The position numbers and the translations under genes were made by a program. A DNA stretch of 64,000 nucleotides from CAXQZU01 sp964228555 (GTDB lineage: Bacteria; Planctomycetota; PLA2; JAEUHO01): NCBI GenBank assembly GCA_964228555.1, contig CAXQZU010000022.1, positions 1 through 64,000 on the forward strand, read 5' to 3'. Positions 52,801 to 60,995 of this stretch are shown piece by piece. The notes below the pieces were generated by a model. That model had not been told where the DNA came from. It saw nothing but the letters and a program-made list of their open reading frames with translations, and ran no database searches. How positions within the stretch are numbered: position 1 is the stretch's first letter; each line of letters opens with the position of its first letter.

Positions 52801-53113
52801 AGGGCCGCGCCATCGGCGCGGGGGCCAGCGTGCGCTTGGCGGCGAAGCCGGCCAGCACGGTGTCCTCGCGCGGGCGCGGAGGCGGCCCGGAGAGATCGGC
52901 CTTGTCGCGCAGCACCACGGCGGTGAACACCACCACGGCCGCCGCGTAGGCCAGCAGGGCCCGCTCCTTGCCCATGACGCGGTCCAGCGCCGCGGTGACG
53001 GCGAGGGCGCCCAGGCCCAGCAGCAGGAACACGAAGAAGGTGCCCAGGGCCGCGCCCACCAGCGGGGCGGGGGCCAGCACGGGCGCCAGGGTCAGCATGG
53101 TGTCGAGGCTCAC
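49886..53113 (-). CDS. Large TPR protein with C-terminal concanavalin-like domain
   Basis: A 1075-residue membrane-linked protein: two hydrophobic segments (~15-40, ~53-68), a Pro/Arg-rich stretch, TPR-type repeats (~300-800) and a C-terminal beta-sandwich (~870-1075) with concanavalin-like strands (FFDKSTFEEVRLKLRIP, EWVEVRIVRED, MAVYLNDEQVPV), resembling the fold in DUF1080 domains. GTG 53113 overlaps the PilO stop (GTGA) with AGGAGGG upstream. Sits between PilO and the major pseudopilin, where no such protein occurs in known systems. Confidence 0.7.
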   Translation of the reverse strand: MSLDTMLTLAPVLAPAPLVGAALGTFFVFLLLGLGALAVTAALDRVMGKERALLAYAAAVVVFTAVVLRDKADLSGPPPRPREDTVLAGFAAKRTLAPAPMARPSFESGGRDRRNPYERVSDTRPLPPVEIDLPPEIALEVPLPPTVPGLAPSARRLLRGTLPALDPNDASVPLQVAPVVFEQYVPTPEDVYDWVDVGGKQTFVAIVAIDGVRRGESAFRALERRLAGGEGIDKMQVEWALIGSAEQATKAGLDPTSVAKKSKGNRNTDPAAKFGLWNLRRTVENTYEQAVRRVLGIEPVEATMNLRGLQEAAREMAALGRTGKEQREGWRRAVLLLERARAVAEKAHPPEVQAEVLVSLVEAYNALKDEQAALRALSAYAKAVPTRAEPWIRLGDAALVGMGLPDQSLAYFTKAKGLEEGNERAALGLGDALTALGRDRDALAAYGRAGASFDAQVRRAEAALRVGELPQARQAADAALSQRGDHPRALLARGGVLYALGDLAGAKSAYAMAATSAEAAGAWRAQALYNLGLSHWRLGETRAAAGAFEACELALRQGASPGRRDDETVSPSLGRALIAMALKAPPPADPAAPAADPAAVAAAALPPLGIEPGQAGQFLSAAREEAARTSYLEHLAGVLATRAGNTAAAIRALRRSLDLAPDASELDGWLALNHLRWGLETAGRATQGEAGSSRSALGDENARLDAILALPSAEHHEAAVAFASRAARADGVSAKTVAATLREAWVLLQAQHLSARKRFELAREACDRILKRNDDRNLLEQPAALCMRAYASYRLGGDENYDACQQDLVLVLGKVPAAEEGQPVQPWAAWRTWADKTLTRVKHWRSLEEKVVSFEGMSQLTKEWVTAERSSVKVSLEPEGGLLVFEGKADKDGSMADPTVAAYCQAFFDKSTFEEVRLKLRIPTTQEDGSRANNIFFGVGVQGATSTSGAGAGGIGGRHPGVLLCFEKGLVAARIGTGLSAQWKEGNVARVRDEAGNERAWPAGEWVEVRIVREDAREGLMAVYLNDEQVPVVSDKVSGFKGVSGKAELWLGGWSPSALPYDVKVKDIRVVRVRK

Positions 53114-54030
53114 GAACGGCCCTCCTGCGCGTCGAGATCGAGGCTCGCCTCCGGGCGCACGGCCACGCTCTCCAGGGTCAAGGTCACTTCCACGAGGCCG
53201 GTGGCGGCCTTGGCACGCGACGGCTGCTGCGCGACCAGCCCGGCGATGGGCGTGGGCTGGCGCGGGTCGGTCAGCAGGTCCAGCACCGCCTCCACGCATG
53301 GCGCAGGCGCCGTCATCACGATCTTGACCGGCCACTCCTGCAGGAACGCATCCGGGCCCGTCGAGCGCGGGTTGTCGAAGGTGACGCTGTCGATCGAGGT
53401 GGCACCGTTGCGGATGGCGACGTCTGCGATGCGCGCCACCAGCGCCAGGTTGGCCAGGCGACGCTCCAGGTCCTCGCGAGGCACGCTCGTCACGCTGGCG
53501 AAGCCCAGCAGCTCGGCCTCGAGGTCCATGTCGGCGCGGTTGGCGCGCGTGCGCAGCACGTTCCACACGTCCGAGAGCAGCGAGGAGAAGGCCACGTTGG
53601 GGTTGCCCGTGCGGAACAGGGTCGTGCGGTCCACGGCCAGCCGCTCGGCATCCTTCAGGGCCTGCTCGGCCGCCTTGGCATCGCCCTCGAAGGCGGATGC
53701 GCCCACGCCACCGCGCGCGTAGGCCGCCACCAACGCCATGCGCACCCACGCCTGGATGCGGTCACCGCCGGCCGAGGCCGGGTCGAGCGCCGCGGCCATC
53801 GTGCGCACCGAGGCGTCGAACTGCTCGGCGTTGGCCCGCAGCGTGGTGCCCACGCCGTCGCGCGGCAGCACCAGCGTCTTGACCGAGGACTCGGCCGAGA
53901 GCGCCTGCGCCTCCGCCTCCTCGGGGCTGGGCGTGATCACGTGCACGGCGACCAGGCCCAGCAGGAGGATGCCCAGCCCGAACAGGACGGGGCGCCAGAA
54001 GGAACCGTAGCGTTGCCAGAGCTCGTCCAC
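53110..54030 (-). CDS. PilO-like inner-membrane assembly protein
   Basis: A 306-residue bitopic protein: one helix (~15-33) with a short cytosolic lead, then a coiled coil and a periplasmic alpha/beta domain, the architecture of PilO/GspM-type proteins that bridge the inner-membrane platform and the envelope. Identity rests mainly on architecture and position directly after PilM-PilN. GTG 54030 has GGAGG just upstream. Confidence 0.65.
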   Translation of the reverse strand: MDELWQRYGSFWRPVLFGLGILLLGLVAVHVITPSPEEAEAQALSAESSVKTLVLPRDGVGTTLRANAEQFDASVRTMAAALDPASAGGDRIQAWVRMALVAAYARGGVGASAFEGDAKAAEQALKDAERLAVDRTTLFRTGNPNVAFSSLLSDVWNVLRTRANRADMDLEAELLGFASVTSVPREDLERRLANLALVARIADVAIRNGATSIDSVTFDNPRSTGPDAFLQEWPVKIVMTAPAPCVEAVLDLLTDPRQPTPIAGLVAQQPSRAKAATGLVEVTLTLESVAVRPEASLDLDAQEGRS

Positions 54031-54039
54031 AGGGACCTC

Positions 54040-55995
54040 CTACTTCTGCTGGGCGGCCGCGCGGGCCGCCTCCTCGAGGATGGAACGGGCCTGGTCTTGC
54101 GCCAGGCCGGGGAAACGCTCGGAGAGGACACGCTTGATGTCCTCCACCTTGACCTCGCCGAAGCCCACGCGCGCCTCGAGGCCCCCGGGCGTCAGGCCCA
54201 CGAAGGCCGTCGGCTGCTTCTCGTCGTCGAGGCGGATGCGCGCCAGCGTCACGGGGCGGCCCGTGTCGCCCGGGCGGCCCAGCACCTCGCCCGGCCACAG
54301 CTCGAGCTCGAACTCGCCGTCCTGGCCCGGCTTGGGCGGCTTGAAGCGGGTCAGCACGCGCACCACGAGGCCGCGCGTGTTCTCCTCGCAGGCCTTCACG
54401 AACGCCGTGTACTTCTGCTCGGGCTTGTCCACGTTGGCCATCACGCGCAGCGTGGCCAGCACGCGCGCGTCGCGCGCACGCATGGGCTCGGTGCTGCGCA
54501 GGCCGGCCTCGTAGCCGCTGGCCGGGCGGGTGGCCGACTTGGGCCGCACCCACCCGAACTCGTTCACGGGGTCGTCCGTCACGAGGCGCACCGACTGTGC
54601 GTAGAGCTCGGGCGCCGCGGAGAGGCGCGTCGTGATCTCGCTCCACGCCTGCGCCAGCAGCACGCCCGGCGCCGCGCGCTCGGCCAGCATCCGGTGCTTG
54701 ACCTCGCCCTCCTGCGCGCCCACCAGCGCGTCCCGCACGCCACGGTCCTTCTTCTTGACCTCCTCGGCGCGCGCCTTGATCGAGTCGGCACGGTCCATCC
54801 AGGCCTGGCTGGCCTCGCTGCGGCCCGTGTAGAGCAGGCCCAGCGACACCAGCATGACGGCCGCAGCACCGATGGTGAAGATGCCCTTGGTGAGGAAGTC
54901 GCGCTGGCGGCGCATGGCTGCCGGCAGCACCTCGAGCACGAAGGCCGCCGGGGCCATCGCCATCTGCGCGAGGCCCACCGTCACCGAGAACTCGTGGCCC
55001 TGCTCCTCGGCCAGCCGCCGCTCGTCCTCGGAGAGGCCCGAGAGGTCGCACAGCACGAAGGGGTTGAAGCGCTCCACCGGCACGCCCATGGCCTGCTTGA
55101 GGTAGAGGTCGAGGCCCTTGAGGCTGGCGCCGCCACCCGACAGCAGCACGCGGTCGATCTTGAGGTCGGGCATGCGCGTCTGGGCGCGCGCGATCATCAG
55201 CGTGCTCTGGATCAGGGACGACATCTGGCCGGCCACGCCCATGATGGCGTTGGCGACCTTCTCCGCGGTGGGGTCGGCGTAGCGCGCCTGCGCCTTGGGC
55301 GTCACGTCGCCCTTGCCCACCTTCATCGTCTCGGCCTTGCCCTCGGTCGTGGAGAAGGCCTGCACCAGCGCGTCGGTGAAGGCCTTGCCGCCCGGCGTGG
55401 CGTTCCTGGCGAAGAGCAGCTCGCCGCCACGCTGGATGGCGATGTCGAGGTTCTCGGCGCCCACGTTGACGAGGATCGCGGTCTCCTCCTCGGTGTAGGT
55501 GGCGTTGACCGCGAAGGCGTTGAACAGCGCCACGCTGTTGGGGCAGCAGGCACCCACCTTGAGGCCGCCGCTGCCCAGCGAGCCGATCTGCGCATCCACG
55601 TAGCGGTTGCGCGCCAGCGCCACGAGGATGGTGTCCTCGCTGCGGTTGCCGTCCGGGTCCGGCAGGTTGAGCTTGCGGTAGTCCGCGCTCACGTCGCCGC
55701 CGGACTGCGAGCCCACCTCCTCCACCTCGAACTTCATCAGGGTGCGCAGGCGCCACTCCGGCACCGGCGGGACCTGGCTGTAGCGGATGATCACGTCACG
55801 CCCGCTCATGCCCAGCGTCACCGGCGCCCCGGCCAGGCCACGGGCGGCCAGCGCCCGGCCGGCCACCGGGCGCGTGGCCTCGTCCACGCGTTCCGAGAAC
55901 AGCTTCTGCACGACGAAGCCTGCGCCCTTGCGACGCAGCTTGACGGCCCTGAGGGAGTGGCTGCCCAGCGTGACACCGAGCCCGGTGGTGGCCAT
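54040..55995 (-). CDS. PilM-PilN fusion protein
   Basis: A 651-residue protein. The PilM actin-like domain (~1-350) begins GLGVTLGSHSLRAVKL and has the phosphate-binding GAENLDIAI and SGGGASLKG elements. A membrane helix (~370-390, GIFTIGAAAVMLVSLGLLYT) and a periplasmic PilN-like segment follow. In most type IV pilus systems PilM (cytosolic) binds the N-terminal peptide of PilN; here they are one polypeptide. It precedes PilO by nine bases. Confidence 0.85.
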   Translation of the reverse strand: MATTGLGVTLGSHSLRAVKLRRKGAGFVVQKLFSERVDEATRPVAGRALAARGLAGAPVTLGMSGRDVIIRYSQVPPVPEWRLRTLMKFEVEEVGSQSGGDVSADYRKLNLPDPDGNRSEDTILVALARNRYVDAQIGSLGSGGLKVGACCPNSVALFNAFAVNATYTEEETAILVNVGAENLDIAIQRGGELLFARNATPGGKAFTDALVQAFSTTEGKAETMKVGKGDVTPKAQARYADPTAEKVANAIMGVAGQMSSLIQSTLMIARAQTRMPDLKIDRVLLSGGGASLKGLDLYLKQAMGVPVERFNPFVLCDLSGLSEDERRLAEEQGHEFSVTVGLAQMAMAPAAFVLEVLPAAMRRQRDFLTKGIFTIGAAAVMLVSLGLLYTGRSEASQAWMDRADSIKARAEEVKKKDRGVRDALVGAQEGEVKHRMLAERAAPGVLLAQAWSEITTRLSAAPELYAQSVRLVTDDPVNEFGWVRPKSATRPASGYEAGLRSTEPMRARDARVLATLRVMANVDKPEQKYTAFVKACEENTRGLVVRVLTRFKPPKPGQDGEFELELWPGEVLGRPGDTGRPVTLARIRLDDEKQPTAFVGLTPGGLEARVGFGEVKVEDIKRVLSERFPGLAQDQARSILEEAARAAAQQK

Positions 55996-56047
55996 GGGGA
56001 AGTGCTCCGGAACGTGATGCGAGAGGGGTGGGGAAGGGTGGAGACGG

Positions 56048-58507
56048 CTAGCGCGGAGGCAGGGCGTCCACGACGCCCGGCGTGCCCTCGATGCCCTGCA
56101 TCGCCGAGGCGAGGCGCGCCAGCAGCGCGTCGCCCTCGGCCGTGCCGGACACCAGCGGCGAGAGGCTGGCCTGCAGGTCGCGATAGATCAGCAGCGCCAT
56201 CGCCTCGTAGCCCTTGGTGGTGGCCAGCACCGTGGCCAGGCGCTCGAGTCGCTCGCTGCGCGGGCCCAGCGTGGCCAGCGCGCAGGAGCGCTCGAGGTCT
56301 CGCGCCTCGGCCGCCAGATTCTCCACCTGGCTGGCGTAGCTGCCGTCCGAGGCGCCGGCCGGGGCCGACCCGGCAGGGAAGCTGGCTCGCAGGGCGGCCT
56401 CGCGGGCGCGCATGTCCTGCAGGGCCGTCGGCGAGCCCAGCAGCGCGACGGTGCGGACGGCGCTGCGCAAGGCGGCGATGTCGGCCGTCAGCCGCTCCTC
56501 GAGCTGGCGCGCCAGCGTCGAGGCCTCCTCGGCCACGCCCGCCTGGAAGGGGTTGGCCTGCGCCACCTGGCGCAGCGCCCCGATGGCACTGCCCGGCGAG
56601 GTGCGCGCCAGCTGCTTGGCCGCCTCGAGCGCCTGGCGCGCGGCCTCGGCCTGGGCGCCGAACTCCGTCACGACACCGATGCGTCCCGTGCCGCCCGCCA
56701 CCGCGTGCACCAGCCGCACCATGCCCGCGTCGTGGGGGTCCTCGACGCCCAGCCGCGCCGTGGTGTCCACGGGCTGGAAGGCCACCAGCGTCTGCGGGCG
56801 AGGACCGTCCGCCTTGGGGTTGCCCGCCAGCGTCTTGCGCAGGTCGCCATCCACGGCTCCCTGCACCAGGGCCGCGCCACGCGCATCGCTCGGCGTGAGC
56901 ACGTTGAGCGCGCCCCCGAGGTGCGCCCGCGGCATCTCCGCCACGAGGCCCACCTGGTCGGCCCCCGCGCAGGCGATCTCGGCCAGCAGGCCCTCCGGGC
57001 CGGCCGCCCAGGTCACGCTGCCCTCGAGGTCGCCGGCGGCACCGCGGAAGCGGCCCGCCACGCGCACCGACTCGCCGGAACGCGCCACCTCGCCCGTCGC
57101 CTCGAAGGCGTGGCGCTCGGTGCCCTTCCACGCCGCGGCCGAGAGGGGCGCGGCCAGCAGCGTGCGGTTGACCTGCAGCGTGGCGCTGCCGTCGGCCTCC
57201 ACGGTCACGCTGGGCAGGCCGGGCACGTCCAGCGCCTGCGTCGGGGGCATGCCGGGCGTGGCACGCACGGAGACGTCGTCCAGCGAGAGCTTGCCCCCCA
57301 CCGGCACCACCAGCTTGAGCGTCAGCGCGCTGGCCCACGACGGGAAGGAGAGGCTGCGATCGACGCTGCCGCCCGCGCCCGTCCCCAGCACCTGCGCATG
57401 CACCACGCCCGTGGCGCCCACGCCCCGGTCCGCGTCGTTGCGCCACACGGCCAGCAGCTCGCCCTGCCCGCGCAGGCGCGCCTTGATGCGCAGCTGGCGG
57501 CCCGCGCTGGCCAGGATCTCCTCGTCGTAGACCACCTCGCCCGTGCGCGCGCCCTCGGCCTGCTCGTTGCGGGCCTCCAGCACGGCACCCTGCGGGGTGA
57601 CGACGCGGCCAGCCGACAGCGAGCCGCCGTCGGCCCACGACCACGGCAACTCGGCGCGCTCGAAGGAGCCATTGCGCACCTGCTCGCCCGTGGGCCCCTG
57701 GGCCGCGCCGCCGGCGTTCTCGGCACCGCGCATGAGGAAGAAGCCGCCCGCCCCCACCAAGGCCAGGAACACCACCGTGCTGATCGTGCCGCCGCGCGAC
57801 ACGCGGGCCTTGCTGAGGTCGATGTCGCCCATCATGCCCCAGCCGTCCTCGTCGTCGATCGTGGCCAGCTCGGCCTCGATCTCCTTCATGGACGGGTCGC
57901 GGAACACGAAGCGCGTGCCCCCCACGCGCAGGCGCATGCCGTGGGCCAGCGTGGACTCGGTGGTGGTGTTGCCATTGACCAGGATGCCGTTCGTGCTGCC
58001 CAGGTCGCGGATCGTGTAGCCGTTGAGATCCTTCACGATCTCGGCGTGATGCCCCGAGGCCATGCGGTCCTCGAGCACGATGGTGTTGCCCGGGCGGCGG
58101 CCCAGCGTGGTGCGCGGCCCGCTGAGCATCACGCGCTGGCCCTTGCGCGGGCCCTCCGCGTACTCCAGCAGGCACACGCCCTGCTTGCCGGCGGCCGCCA
58201 GGCGCGCCTCCTCCTCCGGGTCCTCGAAGCGGATCGAGACCTTGCCCACCTCGATGGCGTCGCCGCTGGCCAGCGCCCGCGCCTCGATGGCCACGCCATT
58301 GACCCGCGTCTTGTTGGTGGCGCCCAGGTCCGCCACCTCCCAGCCGCCGGCCGCGGCCGGACGCACCTCGCAGTGCTTGCGCGAGGCGCCCTTGCCGTCG
58401 GGCAGCGCGATGCCGCTGGCGGGGTCGCGCCCCACGCTCAGGCTGGTGCCGGGCACCAGCTCGTAGGTCTTCTTCTCGCCATCGAGGTCGACAATCAGCC
58501 GCGCCAT
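56048..58507 (-). CDS. Double-FHA membrane protein with external jelly-roll-like domain
   Basis: An 819-residue bitopic protein. Two FHA domains lie in the cytosol: ~1-95 (GRD 26-28, S42-R-K-H, LGATNKTRVNG 61-71) and ~110-203 (GRRPGN 136-141, LGSTNGILVNG 169-179). One helix follows (~243-260), then a carbohydrate-binding-like jelly roll (~278-417, opening NGSFE and closing LDDVSV) and a long helical remainder. FHA domains bind phosphothreonine. ATG 58507 has AAGGAG nine bases upstream; the frame extends to 58606. It begins the core pilus-like operon. Confidence 0.8.
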   Translation of the reverse strand: MARLIVDLDGEKKTYELVPGTSLSVGRDPASGIALPDGKGASRKHCEVRPAAAGGWEVADLGATNKTRVNGVAIEARALASGDAIEVGKVSIRFEDPEEEARLAAAGKQGVCLLEYAEGPRKGQRVMLSGPRTTLGRRPGNTIVLEDRMASGHHAEIVKDLNGYTIRDLGSTNGILVNGNTTTESTLAHGMRLRVGGTRFVFRDPSMKEIEAELATIDDEDGWGMMGDIDLSKARVSRGGTISTVVFLALVGAGGFFLMRGAENAGGAAQGPTGEQVRNGSFERAELPWSWADGGSLSAGRVVTPQGAVLEARNEQAEGARTGEVVYDEEILASAGRQLRIKARLRGQGELLAVWRNDADRGVGATGVVHAQVLGTGAGGSVDRSLSFPSWASALTLKLVVPVGGKLSLDDVSVRATPGMPPTQALDVPGLPSVTVEADGSATLQVNRTLLAAPLSAAAWKGTERHAFEATGEVARSGESVRVAGRFRGAAGDLEGSVTWAAGPEGLLAEIACAGADQVGLVAEMPRAHLGGALNVLTPSDARGAALVQGAVDGDLRKTLAGNPKADGPRPQTLVAFQPVDTTARLGVEDPHDAGMVRLVHAVAGGTGRIGVVTEFGAQAEAARQALEAAKQLARTSPGSAIGALRQVAQANPFQAGVAEEASTLARQLEERLTADIAALRSAVRTVALLGSPTALQDMRAREAALRASFPAGSAPAGASDGSYASQVENLAAEARDLERSCALATLGPRSERLERLATVLATTKGYEAMALLIYRDLQASLSPLVSGTAEGDALLARLASAMQGIEGTPGVVDALPPR

Positions 58508-58874
58508 GCCTTGCCGCTCCTTCGTGCCCGGGCCGCCCTCGCCCCGGGCATACGCCCCCCGCCAGCCGGCCAAGGCTGCTCGGAAGGCCTCCGGACCCTG
58601 GGTCAACCCATTGGGTAAACCGGCACCCTACCCCCACGGAACGACGGGACGCAACGCCCAACCCAGCGCGGCCTTGCGCGTGGCCACGGCCCGGGCCGGC
58701 CCCAGGGCCGGCCTGCGGCCGGCGTGACGAGCCGGCTCGACCCTGGCAGCGAAGTTGACACCTGCTGGTAACGAGGTAGCGCCGCCCTCTCGGGTCCTTA
58801 GTCTCGGCTGCCGTGCTGCCCCTGCCTCCCCGGCCCGCAGGCGGCCTCGGGTCACCGCAGGCCGCGGCGGGCTC
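58508..58874 (-). promoter_or_regulatory. 367-base leader and promoter region of the pilus-like operon
   Basis: No gene seen. The minus strand holds TTGCGT (58649-58654), an 18-base spacer and TAGGGT (58625-58630), a plausible promoter with a leader of about 115 bases. The leader contains overlapping inverted repeats GGGT-CA-ACCC (58600-58609) and ACCCA-T-TGGGT (58606-58616), a possible operator or RNA switch. A hairpin GCCGGCC-TGC-GGCCGGC at 58707-58723 may terminate the preceding gene. Confidence 0.5.
58707..58723 (-). terminator. Hairpin downstream of the FHA-GAF regulator
   Basis: GCCGGCC-TGC-GGCCGGC, a seven-base-pair stem, lies between the regulator stop (58875) and the promoter of the double-FHA gene. 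No T-run. Confidence 0.4.
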
Positions 58875-60926
58875 CTAGGCGCGGGGCTTGGGCGGCTGCT
58901 CCTCGTCCATGCCGTAGCGCTCCAGCTTCTTGCGCAGGCCCAGGCGCGAGAGGCCCAGTTCCTCGGCGGCGCGGCTCTTGTTCCACGCGTGCCGCTGCAG
59001 CGTGCCGCGCAGCACGCGGCGCTCGAGGTCCTCGACCAGGCCCTTGAGGCCCTGGTCGGGCAGGGGTGCCCTCGGATCCGGCGGGCGGTAGGCAAGCAGG
59101 CGTGCGCTCAGGTGCTCGGGGCGGATCACGCCGCCACTCTCGAGGGCCAGCAGCCGCTGCACCTCGTTGCGCAGCTCCCGCACGTTGCCGGGCCAGTCGT
59201 AGGCGGCCATCAAGTCCAGCGCGCCGGGCTCGAGGCGCACGGGGCGCGTGGGATCCCCCAGCTCGCGCAGGAACCAGGCCACCAGCGCCGGGATGTCCTC
59301 CCGCCGGTCGCGCAGCGCCGGCACCTCGATGACCACCCCGGCGAGCCGGTGGTAGAGGTCCTGCCGGAAGCGGCCGTCGGCGATGAGGCTCCCGAGGTCC
59401 ACCTGCGTGGCCGCCACCAGCCGCACGTCCACGGGGGTGGCAGCCTTGGCACCCAGCCGCCGCACGGTGCCGCCCTCGAGCACCCGCAGCAGCTCCTTCT
59501 GCAGCTCCGCGGGCAGCTCGCCCACGTCGCGCAGGAACAGCGTGCCCTCGTGGGCCTGCTCGAAGAGGCCGGCGTGGTCCCGCGGCGCGGCGGGCACCGC
59601 CCCCCGCACGGCGCCGCGGAACTCGCTCTCCACGAGGCCCGGCGGCAAGGCGCCGCAGGCCTCCACCACGAAGCGACCGCGACGCTGGGCCCCGTTGAAG
59701 TGGATGGCTCGCGCCAGCAGCTCCTTGCCCGTGCCGGGCTCCCCCACCACCAGCACCGGCACGTCCAGGTCGGTCACCCGGTCCACGACACGCAGCAGCG
59801 TGCGCATGGCCGGGCTGCGTCCCACGATGGCGTCGTAGGCGTACTTGAGCCCCAGCTCGTGAGACTGCTTGGCCAGGTCCTCCCGGGCCTGCCGCAGGGC
59901 CGTGGTGCGCAGGCGCAAGGCCTTGCGCAGGCGGTCGTTGAGGCGCTCGATGCGGCGGGACTGGCGCACCGCCTCGCGCCGGCGCATGCCCATCTCGCGC
60001 CGCTGGCGCGCGTTGCGGATGGCGATGGCCGCCAGCCGCGCGTAGCCCTCGAGGATGCGCACGTGGAAGCCATCGAAGCGCCCGGACTCGTAGGTGTTGT
60101 CCAGGTAGATGGCGCCCAGCACCTGCCCCTCGCCGGGCAGCGGCACGCACACCAGCGAGCGCAGCGAGAGGTTGACGATGCTGGCAGCGCCGTCGAAGCG
60201 CTCGTCGCAGATGGCGTCCTCGCTGAGCACGCTGGCGCCCTCGCGGATCACCTGGGCCGCCACGCTGACGGAGTAGGCGCCGTCGGCATCGACCAGGTCG
60301 CGGTGGTCGCGCAGGCGGGCGCGGCGCACCCGGAAGTGGTCGCCCTCGTTGAGCAGCAGGATGCCCCGGGCCGCCCCGCACAGCTGGATGGCGGCGTCCA
60401 GCACGGCGTCGAGCAGCTCGTCCTCGTCGCTGACGGCCTGCAGCTTCTCGTTGAGCTCCATCAGGTGGCCCAGCGCGCGGATCTCGCGCTGGCGCTCGGC
60501 CAGCGTCACGCTGCCGGTGGCGCCAGCGAGGCCCATGTCGGTGGCGTGCGGGTCGGCTTGCGCCGCCTGCTCCACGAGGCCCGGGACCGCCTTGACGGCC
60601 GGCTTGGGACGGATGGCCCCGGGCAGGAACACGCGCACCTGCGTCTCGCCCACCTCGATGGCATCGCCCTCGGCAAGGCGTGCGTCCAGCACGGTGGCGC
60701 CGTTGAGCATCGTGCCGTTGCGCGAGCCCAGGTCGGTCACGCGCCAGCCATCGCTGCCCAGGTAGATGCGGCAGTGGCGCCTGGAGAGCGTGCGATCCTC
60801 GACCGGCACGTCCACGCCGGCATCGCGCCCCACCACGACGGCCTCGGCGCGCAGCTCGAAGACCCTCTGGTCGTGGCCGGGCGACTTCACGAACAGGCGC
60901 AGCGGGTCGCGTGCCATGCCCACCAC
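58875..60926 (-). CDS. FHA-GAF-AAA+ regulator with degenerate sigma-54 motifs
   Basis: A 683-residue protein: FHA (~8-100, GRD 33-35, LGSRNGTMLNG 66-76), GAF (~150-310), coiled coil (~315-355), AAA+ (~365-600) with intact Walker A GEPGTGKE (395-402), and a Fis-type helix-turn-helix (HAWNKSRAAEELGLSRLGLRKKLERYG). The GAFTGA loop is replaced by GAVPAAPRDHAG (442-453), and Walker B reads LFLRDVGE with R466 where the metal-binding Asp belongs. It should neither hydrolyse ATP normally nor engage sigma-54; it may repress or bind DNA as a scaffold. Starts at GTG 60926 or ATG 60917. The FHA domain links it to the double-FHA gene downstream. Confidence 0.85.
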   Translation of the reverse strand: MVGMARDPLRLFVKSPGHDQRVFELRAEAVVVGRDAGVDVPVEDRTLSRRHCRIYLGSDGWRVTDLGSRNGTMLNGATVLDARLAEGDAIEVGETQVRVFLPGAIRPKPAVKAVPGLVEQAAQADPHATDMGLAGATGSVTLAERQREIRALGHLMELNEKLQAVSDEDELLDAVLDAAIQLCGAARGILLLNEGDHFRVRRARLRDHRDLVDADGAYSVSVAAQVIREGASVLSEDAICDERFDGAASIVNLSLRSLVCVPLPGEGQVLGAIYLDNTYESGRFDGFHVRILEGYARLAAIAIRNARQRREMGMRRREAVRQSRRIERLNDRLRKALRLRTTALRQAREDLAKQSHELGLKYAYDAIVGRSPAMRTLLRVVDRVTDLDVPVLVVGEPGTGKELLARAIHFNGAQRRGRFVVEACGALPPGLVESEFRGAVRGAVPAAPRDHAGLFEQAHEGTLFLRDVGELPAELQKELLRVLEGGTVRRLGAKAATPVDVRLVAATQVDLGSLIADGRFRQDLYHRLAGVVIEVPALRDRREDIPALVAWFLRELGDPTRPVRLEPGALDLMAAYDWPGNVRELRNEVQRLLALESGGVIRPEHLSARLLAYRPPDPRAPLPDQGLKGLVEDLERRVLRGTLQRHAWNKSRAAEELGLSRLGLRKKLERYGMDEEQPPKPRA

Positions 60927-60995
60927 GAGGCAACCGTCGTGCCAGAGCGCGGCCCCCCGCGGCCTCCACGCCGCGCCCCGGGCGTCACCGAGGCG

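Noticed and set aside
53941..56898. A 985-codon open frame antisense to pilM-pilN
   Set aside because: His/Arg/Leu-rich shadow of PilM-PilN and PilO.
58755..58760. A perfect TTGACA on the plus strand
   Set aside because: No plus-strand gene lies downstream and no -10 follows at a proper distance; probably chance.
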